Under the pieces are notes generated by a model. That model did not search any database. It saw nothing but the letters and a program-made list of their open reading frames with translations, and was not told the origin of the DNA. DNA of 64,000 bases, from NCBI GenBank assembly GCA_027924585.1, contig BSBM01001067.1:870001-934000 (forward strand), given 5' to 3'. Positions 1-11,546 of the stretch are shown here, in pieces (position 1 is the stretch's first letter; each line of letters opens with the position of its first letter). A program made the translations under genes and the position numbers. Source of the DNA: Larix kaempferi. Taxonomy: Eukaryota; Streptophyta; Pinopsida; Pinales; Pinaceae.

Positions 1-138
1 ACAAGTGACGCAACTCAATCACGAGATTTAACAAAAAAAACATTATATTACATAACATGAATTAGTGCACAAAAATCAAATATAAATTCTACGATGAATT
101 AAAAAAACACTATGCACATGCAAAAAATTGCTACTTAC

Positions 139-3007
139 CTCATGTATTTCCTGAGATTATATATTACTTGTTTGATATTGTTATCAAAGTTGTCCGGGAG
201 AGAGAGAGGTAGAACATACTGTAACACTATACAAATCATTTCATTTTTTAAATAAAGAGTAGACAAACAAATTACCAACAATATTCACTGGAATAGAAAA
301 AAAACTATAATTATATGCATACCATAATAATTACCTTCATGAAGACATGCCAATCATGCATTTTCACCCCCGCAAAATCAACTTTCTTTGTTATGATATT
401 CTTCATGTTCGCACAAAATCCGGTGGGAAATTTAATTTTTCGCATGACTTCTTTTACAACATTACTTTGTTGCTCCGTTAACATCCATGGAAGTGAGTTT
501 ATATTAATTTGGTCTCCGTTGCTATGAAATTGAATGACGTCTTTCATTGCATGGTTTCATTCTTGAATGTCTTTGCAAATTTTGACAACTTTTTCTTTCT
601 CACTCCTTCCATCCAATATTCGCCATAATGTTTCAGTCACATTCTTTCCAATATGCATTGTATCAAACAGATGAGAAATTTGTAGGTGCTCATAGTAGGG
701 AAACCTACTAAATTGTCTATGATAACTTTTAATTCCTCATGGAAGCCCATTAATTCCTTCATGATCACGACGACCATAATGAATCGTAGTTTATAAAGAA
801 ATTATAGAAATCAATGTCAATTACAATAAACAACACACAATAAAAAAATACATAACATTTCATATACAATGATTCATACGTACCTTGACGATTTCTATTA
901 TATTGCAACTTCCATAGGTGAGGTGTCATTCTCTACGGTTTAATGCAGTCTCTTGCTTTCCATTGAAAAGATGTTTTTCAATAGTTCAATACCCATGATT
1001 CTTAGAGAGGAAGTGCCTATACTCATCAAACACCTCCTTTCCTAAGTTTTTTGAACGACGAGATTTGATCTTAGGACCACAAACTGGACATGCAAATTTT
1101 CCCTTTGTGTGAAGACCTACATAAAGAGATGGAATATCTATGTCAATTATAATTATATACAAAATGAATGGATAATTTAGAAAAACACGCGTGCATAGTA
1201 TATTAACTAGTTCATAAAATTAAATGCAAATAAAGTGGAACTTATAATTACAAACCACAAAAATGGGTTAACCCTAGGGAATCATGTATTGTCCATACAA
1301 GCATTGCATGGAATTGAAATTGCCTTTGTTGTATTGGTCTAGATACGTCGTACATAGTGATGCCATTCCATAACTTTAGTAGCTCGTCAATAAGAGGTTC
1401 GATATATACATTCATATCTTTAACTTGGTACTTACCTGATTGATTTGAACATATAAAATATATAATTATGAGTACCATTTAGATATATAAACCATATTAT
1501 ACAAGAGAAAAATAAAAATATATATATATGACATTATGCAACAAAATACAACAAATGAGATGCCACTACATTAAAAAAAAGAGTTGTAGACACAATATAC
1601 CTAGAACAATCATCGACAACATTATGTGCTCTCTCTTTATTAACAACCGATGAAGGAATGTTATTGTTGATAACAAAAATAGGCCACACCGAGTAAACGG
1701 ATCTCATCTCTGCAAATGGATTGACACCATCTACTACCAAAGAAATCCTAAGATTACGAGGTTCTTCTTTAAAGTGAGGCCATTTTTCCTCCATATCTCT
1801 AAATGCAGAACCATCTGCAGGAATTCGAATAATGTCATCTTGACTTATGTTCCGTGCATGGTAATCCATAAATTGCGCTATGTTTTTGCACCTAAACAGA
1901 CGTTGCAAACGTGGAACAATGAAAATATAACGAAGAACCTTGCAAGGCACCTTTTTTGTTGCTTGATATGTTCGATATCTATTGATATGACATTACGGAC
2001 ATTCTGTTGCAAATTCATGTTGATTATAATATATAACATGGTCATCAGGGCATGCATGAATTGCTTCATACTGCATTCCAATTTCTTTCATGATGGCAAA
2101 TAAATCTCGATATACAGTGCGAGGTAAAATATTTGATGGTGGTAACAAAAATTCATCTATCAAGCTAACAAATTAAAATAAAAATATAGTTAATATAATA
2201 TATAAATAATATTAATGAAACACATTTCATCCATATTAATTTGACTTATGAATTAATAATAAAATTATTAGACAAACGGTGATAACCTTTAGCGCGATAA
2301 TATATATTATGTGATGGAATATATTACATACCTTAACATTCGTGTGATTGATATGTTTGAAAGACCATTCATAACCTTCAAGTTCATTATCAACAATATA
2401 GCAAAGAGAAGATTTGTGTTGGAGCCCTCATAAAGGGGTTCGTATGCCTTCTCAAGAAGAGGTAAATCATGAATATCATCAAAATTATGATCATCATCAT
2501 CCATTCTAACATTAAATGAATCATGGATCAAAGTATTTGTACCATCATCTTCAACTATGTTATCAGTATGATCATCTTCTTCAACATGATCATTAACTTG
2601 TTCTCCATTATTCATAGCTCCATGTTCCTCCAGTACTTGTTCTAAAAGCACTTCCTCCGGACGATATGCCGTAGGATGTCTTTCCTTTATAATTACATGA
2701 AACCATCAATAGATAAAAGTTAATATAAGAAATATTAAAATAATACATACATTTACAAAAGCAATCAATATAAAAACATATATAATGCAAAACTTACAAA
2801 TGGGTGATATTCATGTCCCCCCTCAGCATGTCCATGTTCCCTACAATTTTTTATGGCTGTCGTGATCTTTATTCTTCTCCTCTTAAATCCCATGCATTGA
2901 CTACATGGACAATAACATTTCCCATCACCCTTTCTTTTCAGTCCATCCCACAATCTAGCAAGCAATTGTCGATTTTGTTCGCCTGGATCAGGAATATAGC
3001 TATTTGA
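139..3007 (-). pseudogene. TNP2-like CACTA transposase, multi-exon, broken
   Basis: This would encode the transposase that cuts and joins CACTA ends in the nucleus. I chose the ATG at 3007, which opens a transposase-associated domain (Cys-rich CYCPCSQCMGF, then REHGHAEGGHEYHPF). A donor follows near 2797 (gtaagt). Exon 2 (about 2683-2332) is acidic and ends in LLEKAYEPLYEGS and VMNGLSN, with a gtatgt donor at 2331. The third block (about 2165-1600) has CPDDHVIYYNQHEFATECP, KVLRYIFIVPRLQRLFRC, DYHARN and WPHFKEEPRNLR, the TNP2 core. Later exons hold KDMNVYIEPLIDELLKLWNG (about 1436-1256), FACPVCGPKIKSRRSKNLG (about 1110-890), a stretch at 770-300 with HDWHVFM, and a last piece at about 225-139 with a gtaagt donor. 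Lesions: TAA after ATECP, a frame change after FVINNNIP, and stops in the 1110-890 and 770-550 blocks. The order of blocks and splice sites matches the family; exon edges are by eye. Confidence 0.8.
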
Positions 3008-3220
3008 CATTTTCTCATAAAGAGCTTGAATGAAGATTATTGATCTTAGAAAATCAAGCTCCACACTTCGCTATTTTTAATCACAACAACAATAGAAATA
3101 ATGATGTATTATTTTACGGAAAACAGTCCGTCGGAGAATAAAATAATTTCCGCAAATCGTCACTTGTAGAGCAAACATGTCGAAATGTTTCGAAATTTAT
3201 AGATTTTAAAATATAAATGT

Positions 3221-3520
3221 TCGTCGGATATCCGACCACTTCAGCATAGTTACCATTATGAAATTCATGTCGGACATCCGACCACTTCAGCATAGTTAAT
3301 GTTATAAAATATATTTCGGATATCCGACAAATGGAGCATCATCGAAGTTGTCGGATTTCTGACAACTTTTGTCGAATATACGACAACGGTGGTCAAATAT
3401 CCAACTTCCATCGGATATCTGGCCGACACTTCTATCAATTAAAAAAAAATTATTCAAATTTCATAATTTTGAAGGTGAAATCCAACGACACAATCCTTTT
3501 CGTCGGATTTTGGGTCATAA
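3221..3520. repeat. CACTA subterminal repeat cluster
   Basis: Palindromic TCGGATATCCGA-type motifs occur at 3224, 3270 (one change) and 3316. More degenerate copies lie near 3349, 3370, 3411 and 3502. Two of them sit in a 46-bp direct repeat that shares the segment ending CCACTTCAGCATAGTTA (3230-3252 and 3276-3298). Such motifs next to CACTA ends are normally transposase-binding sites; that role is inferred here from position and symmetry. Confidence 0.7.
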
Positions 3521-3539
3521 TTCCATAGTGAGATACTAG

Positions 3540-3625
3540 AGTTTACGAATGAAATCATGAAGGTGGGTGTCTTTTTGGTGATAATTGGGGCATGAATCTC
3601 TCATGTGGCAATAGTTCGGCCGAAC
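3540..3625 (+). repeat. Left terminal inverted repeat
   Basis: Begins AGTTTACGAATGAAATCATG and continues through GGTGGGTGTCT to the TTCGGCCGAAC palindrome near 3617. About 8 mismatches separate the first 37 bases from the right arm, so the arms are old or loosely conserved. The segment starts 9 bp after the CACTA terminus. Confidence 0.6.
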
Positions 3626-4015
3626 TTTTCATATATTTCAGTCCAAAAAATTACAACTTTCGGCTGAAAAAAAAATTTCAGATGAAAGTTAGACTTAGCA
3701 GCGCTCTTGATTTCCATGCGTGAGCGCTTGCCGAATGGGAAATTTGGCGACTGTACATTATTTTTCTGCGGACGGTTTTTCGACCAAAAATACTTTTGCC
3801 CAAAACACTATCCTATATTTATTGATAGTAACTATCCCGGGTTGACTTTGCTCCATGCCCGTTGGATAAAGGGAATCAACAGTCGAGATAAGGATCACCA
3901 TTTGAACAACCCGACAACAAATGTAGCTCCCTTGTCACGCCTCTTGTTGCATAAACCCGTCACCGTGTCACATACATCCATCATGCCCATTGGCTACTTC
4001 TGTCCCCTACCTCCT

Positions 4016-4022
4016 TATATAT
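4016..4022 (+). promoter_or_regulatory. Possible TATA box
   Basis: TATATAT lies inside a pyrimidine-rich context about 0.45 kb inside the left TIR, upstream of the plus-strand gene of the 14.2-kb element. Position and sequence fit a core promoter, but no transcript evidence is available and the region is generally AT-rich. Confidence 0.25.
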
Positions 4023-4138
4023 CACATCCTTTTCGCTCCCATTCATCCCCATGTTTGGAATCCATTTTGTTAGGCTCTCGCTTGGTCACTTGGCTACATC
4101 CATCATGTTCAGTCGACGAACATGCGATTCGTGGTTCA

Positions 4139-4200
4139 TGTTCGAATCCAAGTTCGAGTTCGGGTTCGTGTTCAAGATCATGTTCGAGTTCGAGTTCGTC
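4139..4200 (+). repeat. TTCGAG/TTCGGG hexamer repeat
   Basis: About ten imperfect copies of a hexamer (TTCGAG, TTCGGG, TTCAAG) follow each other. The run stays open as Ser/Arg-rich in two frames on the plus strand and as an alternating Glu-Leu run on the minus strand. That is what a simple hexamer repeat produces, so I do not treat the open frames as genes. Confidence 0.7.
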
Positions 4201-4559
4201 GACATTGCATTGTTGTAGGTACATTGTTCTTTCCTCCACTAATCAATTGGAAACAAAGAGCTAGTAATAGAAAAAATATAATGCTTATGACTAGTAGATT
4301 ATTTGAATCACAGTATTGTAAGGTTTTTATCAGCAAGAATGACAGTATCTTAACTGATTCACAATCTTTTCAGTTTCTTTTTGCTTCGTTTAGTACTCTT
4401 TTTTCTTTTTTCCACTATTACCATCCCGATTGACTTGGTATATCCATTTTTTATTTATTTTTCTCTTCGTTGGCTATAGTCCATCCTGGTCATATTTTTA
4501 TGTCATGTTCGTATTTTCTTTCGCCGGCGGTAGATGATAAATAGATTTTTGATGACTTA

Positions 4560-4965
4560 TAGCTCTGTTTGTTGTAGTTTTTTAGCTCTGTATGTTATAG
4601 CTCTTTGTTTTTTATAGCTTTATCTGTTATAGATTTTTTATTTTTTATGGTGCAACTTTGTATTCTTAGTTAATAGTAATAAAACCTGTCATGTATGCTT
4701 AGTTACCCTAGCCCTGTCTGTTCTAGTGTTTTGGCTCTGTCTGTTATAGATTTTTTATTTTTGATGGCACAACTCTGTATGCTTAAATAACAGTAATAGA
4801 ACATGTCATGTTTGCTTAGTTACCCTAGCTCTGTCTCTTGTGGTTTTTTAGCTCTGTCTGTTGTGTGTCTATTATAGATTTTATTTTTTATTTTTGATGG
4901 CACATCTATGTATGCTTATTTAACCGTAATAGAACCTATCATGTATGCTTAGTTCACCATGGTCA
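4560..4965 (+). repeat. Tandem repeat, ~118-128 bp unit, three copies
   Basis: The segment with AGATTTTTTATTTTT, GATGGCAC, TGTATGCTTA, a TAATAGAAC block, ATGTATGCTTAGTTACCC and TAGCTCTGTCTG recurs with starts near 4631, 4748 and 4876. It is non-coding and lies inside the 14.2-kb element, upstream of its plus-strand gene. Confidence 0.75.
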
Positions 4966-5997
4966 AACTAGTATAGATTTAATTGCATGAAATAATAGTG
5001 TTCCATAAAGGGAATCATAAGTAAGATTTAACAAGTACATGTATAACGATTATAGAAACATGCCAGTTACACTCTACATATTCAACATAATGAATTTGTT
5101 AAATAGAGGTATACAATTTAATCTCTATTCTAGTCATCTTGGTTAGTTTGATCAGGTGAATACTACCGGTGAATCAATTAGGCAAGTAAGCTCTGTTATT
5201 TACTCTAGTAGTACTACCACTCATTGAACTAGAAGTGTTACAATAGGTTAGCCTTGGTGTGTAATATAAGTATAACCTAGATGCTTATAGTTTTGATTAC
5301 TAGCTTCTATTATTGCCATTGAATGGTTGATCTAAGCTATCCTTATTCAATAAGGTGTACTAGTTATGATATGCCTAATTAGGGAGATACAATAATCAAT
5401 ACATAATTCTTATTCATGGAACAAATTGCAACAAATTGCAGTTGCTATGCTTGTAGTATTTGTTGTTAACGAAGCAATAGATCCTGTATATTCACAATCA
5501 AAGGCATAAGATTTCACACTTCATGTTAATTAACAAAAACACCAAAATGGAAATGTAAATAGGTATATAACCACTGCATAAATTTGTACATTGACCATGA
5601 GAAGTTGAAATATTAAATACCTGATTTTGTAAATCATACTCCAGTAAATCCATCGAGCAACACAACAGATAAAAAGAGAGCATATGTTTAGGAATTTACC
5701 AAATAAAATAAAGTTCTCCGTGATATTAAAGAGTCTACAATAGTTAATGATGTGGCACACACCACACATAGAATTTATGATGCATTGGAAGACTGTCAAG
5801 CTATTCATAAGTCTACTATGATTTAATTTAAGGATAACATCATGACTCAACTTGTTTCAATTTTACTTGATCCTAGAAGTAAAGTTCCCTGAAATTAGAA
5901 GTGTTATGCAATTAGTTTGATTTACATGAGACTTGTAATATAATTCGAGCATTGTGCTTGCGAGGAGTTTGGGAAAAAATATTTATGCTACACTTTA

Positions 5998-6029
<32 letters not shown>

Positions 6030-7289
6030 ATGGTTAAGCGTTTTGTTATTGCAATTACCATTATGTTACATTTTTTTTAAACTTAGAGTATTAGCATTGT
6101 ACCTTTGAAGACTTCTACCAATGATCTATTTAGTTGCCAAGTTTATTCCCCAATATTCTTTGGCTTGACAACCCACTTAATGAACATTCATTAAGTTATG
6201 ATCAATTTCTTCCTTGGAAAGAAATGCTTGTTTTCATTGAGAATGTATGATTAGAGATCGAGCATAATCCCTACCAGGAAGTTGCTATGCCCAATTGACA
6301 CTACAAACTCTTCTAGTGTAAGTTGATTTTGCTCAAGTTGAAGGGTTTTTTTTTTCAATTGTTCTGTAGGTTAACAAAAGACTTCCACTTTTTGCATTGA
6401 TAGAACACTTGAGCTTGAATTGTAGGTTAGCAATTTAGTCTTCCACTTTTTGCATTGATAGAACACTTGAGCTCGACCTCTATTGATAAAATGAATTAAC
6501 CATTTCGCTTTTAGCTTGAACCTTCCATTGCTTCAATTCTCCCTATTGAAAGTAGATGGAAACCTATAATAAATTCATTTTTGCCACTCATCTCAATGAC
6601 CTCATTTTGCAGGAAATTCAATGTTCTAATTAGTGTTATGGTTGATTATGCCCGAAAAATTGTCTCGAGCTAGGGTTGACTAATATCCATTTATCTTCCC
6701 TTAGATGGAGTGTTTTGTACAATGGTTAATGCTTTATATATGCTCTCCAAGACAAACATGCAACATTGAACTAGTGTGCATCCATTTAATAATTCACATA
6801 GAAATAGTATCAAACATTTTATGATTTTTTCTAATTAGTCAAATGAAAGATATCTAGATATCAAATTTTTTGTACCAATAGAATAGGATGTGAGGCTTAC
6901 TTCCCACACATTTCAAAGAAAGGATGTGCAAATCAACTTGAATCTATTGTTGAACTTTTGTCCTCTCTTAGTTACAAGACATAATATCACTCAAGGGTTA
7001 TGTCTTGTGTACAATGTTTTGGAAACTAACAGGTCTCTATGGATTGGACCTAAAATAATGGATTTATCTGTCAATTGTTTATGTATGTTGACTAGATGGG
7101 TATTCATTTTGGCTATTTTTTATTTGACACCAGCTAGATGAATCAAGGATAGAAATGAAAGGAATTCAGACATTGATTGTAGTGACTTCAAATTATGTGA
7201 TAGGATACTAGTATAACTTGAGATCTCCTATATAACTAGAGCTCTTTGTTTTAGAATAAAGAGTAGCAACTATTAGAATAAATAGTAGA
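4966..7289. other. AT-rich stretch without a recognisable gene
   Basis: No reading frame here resembles a protein I recognise. It holds a (TA)n run at about 6007-6029 and a near-perfect 58-bp direct duplication (about 6365-6480) built around CTTCCACTTTTTGCATTGAT and AGAACACTTGAGCT. It may be 5' intron or leader of the plus-strand gene that becomes recognisable at 7290. Confidence 0.6.
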
Positions 7290-9399
7290 ATGAACTCATA
7301 TTGTTGTGTAAATATTCATGTAGAAGACAAATTTCACATGGAAAGAGAGGGTTCATTGCCTGAGGATTCGTTGGGTCGCTCTTCGAGGAAAAAGCCTTCA
7401 AGAAAGTCTACTGATACAGTGACATATAATGAGGCAAGGACATCAAGATCAACATGCATTGGTGTTTATAATTAGAGATTGTCGAATTCATCTAGAGAAT
7501 CCAGCTTGTTGTATCGCTGGTAGTCAAGTGAAAGGGCCATGGTGGATTCTCCCATATCATCTTTTGGAGAACGTCCATCTCATCCATCTTCTGTTGGTAT
7601 AATTTAATGTAAAATTTATTTATGTTAATATACATCAATTGTAGTTTTGCACATGTTCAAAAGTTTTGCACAATTGTGTTTGTTTTTGTAGAAGATCAAT
7701 GTTCGGCAGAGGCCCAAAATCAGGTTGGGGATGAAGATCAACATGAAGATCAAGTGAGGTGCGAAGGTCGAGCAAGGAGGCTAATCATTGAACAAGATGT
7801 GGGTTCCATTCCCATAACAACTTATCCCTCTAATGTACTTGAGGATCTTCTATGGAAAAATGAGGTCGAACAATTGACCCTTCAATGTTGTGAAGCTCAC
7901 CATGTGAAGTTACATGATAATTTTGGTAGTTTGGATCTCCCTCCTGAGATTAGACAAAGTTTGGAGATTGTTTTGCATTCATTGCAAAAATTAACTAGTT
8001 ATGTATATCATAAACTCAAACCAACTACATATGGTTTTATTGACTTGATGCATAGGCGAAGGGCAGTCGTGATGGGTGCCAACAAGTGGGATGACGTGAA
8101 GAAGAGTAATTTCCTTGTTCAATTTTACAGAAGGACTAAAGCGGAAAATGTTGAAAGTGCAATATTTCTAGCACCCTCACATTGCACATTTGTTGTATGA
8201 TCGATTCCTTGCAGCCTATGGTAGATTGCCATTGAATGACAAGGTACTTATTTATTTTGCTATATTTTTTATGTAGAGTTTTTTGAAAACATGAAGTCAA
8301 ATTATACCAACATTCATTACAAATTTATGGAGTTGGAAGAGGTCAAACTTATAATTGAAAAGGTGCTTTTCAAGACCCTACATTGCCTCGACCTACAACT
8401 CCTTCAATATCTCACCCTGCTAGGCTTGTTACTTTAAGATCAAATATGGAGCCTACATCCCAAGTAGGGAGAGATGCAAGGGGCACTGTGGCAGAAGGTT
8501 TAACAACGACATTTGCAGGAGTTGATATTGGAATGAGTCGAGAGAGGAAATGAGCTACTGTTCATCAAAATTATGTTTATAGAACTGATGATGAGGTAGA
8601 TGCAATTATCCTTGAAGATATCAAGGTCTATTCCAAGGAATGTCGTGATGTATGCTTTGAGGTCCAATCGAGAGACAGAGAGAGAAGATGAGAGGTTTGT
8701 GTTTATATTTAATCGATAATTGTTTCATTCATTATGTATCTAACTTTTGGTTGTTATATCTATGGCTTTGTAAATTTTGATATATAAAATTGAATGTTAA
8801 ATAAATGTTCATTAATTGCAGTTTTCTAAATTGTTGAATGAACATGATTTTAGAGTCTCTTCTAGTGAAAATGTAGAACAAGGACATAGAGAGGTACATT
8901 TTGTTTCAAATATTTATATTTATGTTTTAAATGTATTGTTCAATTTGGTAAAAGTTCATTTTAAGTAATTTATGTATCTCCTTGTTAATGTGAACACATA
9001 TTTTGAAATTGAAATTAGTTTTGTTCACAGCTTCGATTAGGTTCATATTTTTTCTATGATAGCATTTTTTTAACTTTTTAATTTTGATTTAAAAAGTGTT
9101 TATTTTAGTTTATTGTATTCATGGAATGTTTTATTTAATTACAAAATTTAAATTTTAGGAGGTGTGAGTGAGTATGGGTGGTGGGTAGGTAATCGTTTAC
9201 AAATTATTCTTTTCAATTTTATTTTTATGTTTATTTTAGTTTTTGGATTTAGTTTAAAATTGTTAAATAATTAATACATGAAATTCATATTTGCATTTAC
9301 ATATGTTATCGATCTTTGTCATAGATCAATCGAGAGGACAAATGGAAACGTGTAGAGGATAGAGGGAAACGTGTACTGGAGGATATTGATCCTCCTTGA
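7290..9399 (+). pseudogene. Five-exon gene of unknown function in the 14.2-kb element
   Basis: I do not recognise the protein, but the exon structure is convincing. Exon 1 (to about 7595, donor GTATAA) is Ser/Arg-rich, with RSSRKKPSRKS and a stop at 7473-7475. Exon 2 (7694-8243) follows TTTTTGTAG and ends AAG|GTACTT; it encodes IIEQDVGSIPITTYPSNVLE, HKLKPTTYGFIDLMHRRRAV, MGANKWDDVKKSNFLVQFYR and, after a small frame change near 8175, a YGRLPLNDK end. Exon 3 (about 8294-8692) has QDPTLPRPTTPSISHPAR and DDEVDAIILEDIKVYSKECR, with two stops. Exon 4 (8822-8893, acceptor TTGCAG) encodes FSKLLNEHDFRVSSSENVEQ. Exon 5 (9325-9399, acceptor TCATAG) ends EDIDPP and stop. The conserved-looking basic HRRR and GANKWDD segments suggest a nucleic-acid-related role, but that is a guess. 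It converges on the transposase at 15775-12430 and may be the second protein of the same element. Confidence 0.45.
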
Positions 9400-9744
9400 C
9401 ATAGAGTTTTTATGGGCCTCTTTTGTTATGTATGGAGTACAACATTTTGATTTTGTCATTTGAACTAGATTGTATTACATATGTGTTGAGTACATATTAT
9501 AGTTGTTTTGGATGAGAACTTTATTTTTGGATTAAATATATAACATAAAATTTTGTATGATAAATTTGCATATCATAACTTTGCATGATGTCCATGTGAA
9601 TGTATGATTTATTAAATGTATGTTTTATGTTTTTTTTCATAATGCTAGTCAATCTCATATAGTAATAATATATAGTTCAATTTTGTTAAGAGTGAATCTT
9701 AAGAACATATTGTGTTATGGCTACGATGTTTCATTGTATTCTTG

Positions 9745-11040
9745 TAGACAATCTTGTATCAAGTAAAAGATAAATCTCATCAGTGATCCAAAGCTTTTAG
9801 TTTGGGAAGTGTTGTAGCCTAGTCACTTCTTGAGAAGTCTCTATTTCTCCAATTGTCTTAGATACAATGCTTTCTAGCTTGTTAGTGTTGTAGATAATCG
9901 TGTATCATGTAAAGATGAATCTCACCAATGATCCAAAGTTTGTAGTTTGGAAGTGTTGTAGACATCCCACCATCCTGAGTCTAAGTCTATATTTCCCCAA
10001 TTGTCCTAGTTACAATGTTTTATAGCTTGGTAGTGATTGAGAAGTGCCTCTATTTCCCCAATTGTCCTCGTTACAATGCTTTATAGCTTGGTAGTGTTGT
10101 AGACAATCTTGTATCATGTAAAAGATGAATCTCATTGATCCAAAGCTTGTAGTTTGAAAGTGTTGTAGACAAATCCACCAACCCGAGTCTAAGTCTCTAT
10201 TTCCTCAATTGTCCTAGTTACAATGCTTTCTAGCTTGGTAGTGTTTGAGAAGTGTCTCTATTTCCCCAATTGTTCTAGTTATAATGCTTTCTAGATTGGT
10301 AGTGTTGTAGACAATCTTGTATTATGTAAAAGATGAATCTCATTGATTCAAAGCTTGTAGTTTGGAAGTGTTGTAGACAATTCCACTAGCCTAGTCATTT
10401 CTTGAGAAGTATGTATTTCCCCAATTGTCTTAGATACAATGCTTTATAGCATTGGTTCTTTATTAATAATTTTCTTGAATCTCATATAAAGCTTGTAGTA
10501 TGGAAGTGTTGTAGACAATTCTCTATTATGTAAAAGATGAATCTCATTAATGCTCCAAAGCTTGTAGTTTGGAAGTGTTGTAAACTATTATGTAAAAGAT
10601 GAATCTCATAAATGATTTGTACAATTTGTAATTTATGTATTAATGTTTATGTTTAGTGCTAAATGTTCAATGTTGAAATGGTTTATGACATTGGTAAAGC
10701 TCATGTACTATGTCTTAATTTGTTTAATGATTAACTATGCTATATGTAAAAGATGAATATCAAATCAATGATCTTTAAAGCTTGTAGTTTGGAAGTGTGT
10801 TGTAGACTATTATGTAAAAGTTGTTCATCTTATAAATTATTGTGCATGTACTTATGTGTTAATGTTTATGTTTAGTATTTAATGTGCAATGACGAAATGG
10901 TTTTACGACATTGGTAAAGCTTAAATAGTACGTCTTAATGTTTAATTATTAAAATACACATGTACATGCTATGTAAAAGATGATTATCATTAATGATTTA
11001 AAGCTTGTAGTTTATAAGTGTGTGGAAGTATGGTTTAATG
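9745..11040 (+). repeat. Minisatellite array, ~146-208 bp units, degenerating rightward
   Basis: Blocks starting GTAGACAATCTTGTATCATG recur near 9745, 9892, 10100, 10306 and 10511. Each carries AAAGATGAATCTCAT, GATCCAAAGCTTGTAGTTTGG, AAGTGTTGTAGAC and a TATTTCCCCAATTGTC-TACAATGCTTT segment. Shorter, more diverged copies continue to about 11040. It starts just downstream of the five-exon gene and has no open frame. Confidence 0.8.
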
Positions 11041-11128
11041 ATAGAATTTGAATAAATGATTGATATACAATTTGTAGTATGTTTTAATGTTTATGTTTAA
11101 TGTTTAAATTTGTAAATGTAACTAAAAG

Positions 11129-11408
11129 CATGGCAAATGGGGATAAGGATATTTTGGTTTCTAATTGCAAGAAATGATTCTAGGATTATTAAGCTTATGT
11201 CTAATTAGAGCAATAAATACAACAAGTTGATGAATATTGGGATGAAAATTTCACCACTCTTGAATCAAGAGACAAGGGTGGTGAAATTTTCATCTCAATA
11301 TTCATTAGTTTTCTTTATGACCACTACTCTAACTTAGCATAAGCTTCAGAATCCTGGAATCTTTACTTGTGATTAAGAACCAAATGATCCTTATCCCCAT
11401 TTGCCATG
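11129..11408. repeat. 280-bp imperfect hairpin (foldback)
   Basis: The first and last 22 bases are exact reverse complements (CATGGCAAATGGGG... and ...CCCCATTTGCCATG). Pairing continues inward with loops, including AAGCTTATG/CATAAGCTT, and closes with GATGAAAATTTCACCAC against GTGGTGAAATTTTCATC around 11239-11304. No coding frame is present. It may be a small MITE or a source of hairpin RNA; no TSD was resolved. Confidence 0.75.
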
Positions 11409-11546
11409 ATTCCAATTATAGCTATAACATTGTTTACTTTGTTATTACATCTATATGTGCAAATATTAATTTATGTGAAAACATTGTTCAATTTCATAGT
11501 GATCATATCAACAACTATTAATTAGACAATGATAAAAAAAATATTA

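Larger units (their letters stand above)
1..3530 (-). mobile_element. CACTA (En/Spm) DNA transposon, 5' portion, cut by window edge
   Basis: The right boundary at 3530 reads, on the minus strand, CACTATGGAATTATGACCC, a CACTA-type terminus. Just inside it (3221-3520) lies a cluster of TCGGATATCCGAC-like palindromes, the usual subterminal layout of CACTA elements, where the element's own protein binds. A TNP2-like transposase gene runs leftward from 3007 and is still open at the window edge, so the 3' half and the other terminus lie outside. The 3-bp TSD expected for the family cannot be checked with one end only. The terminus sits 9 bp from the start of the next element at 3540. Confidence 0.85.

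Noticed and set aside
1774-2103. 109-codon plus-strand frame
   Set aside because: It lies antisense to the TNP2 transposase core and has no domain of its own.
3707-4264. 185-codon open frame on the plus strand
   Set aside because: Much of its C-terminus is the Ser/Arg run made by a TTCGAG hexamer repeat. The same stretch is open on the opposite strand as alternating Glu-Leu, which signals low complexity rather than coding.
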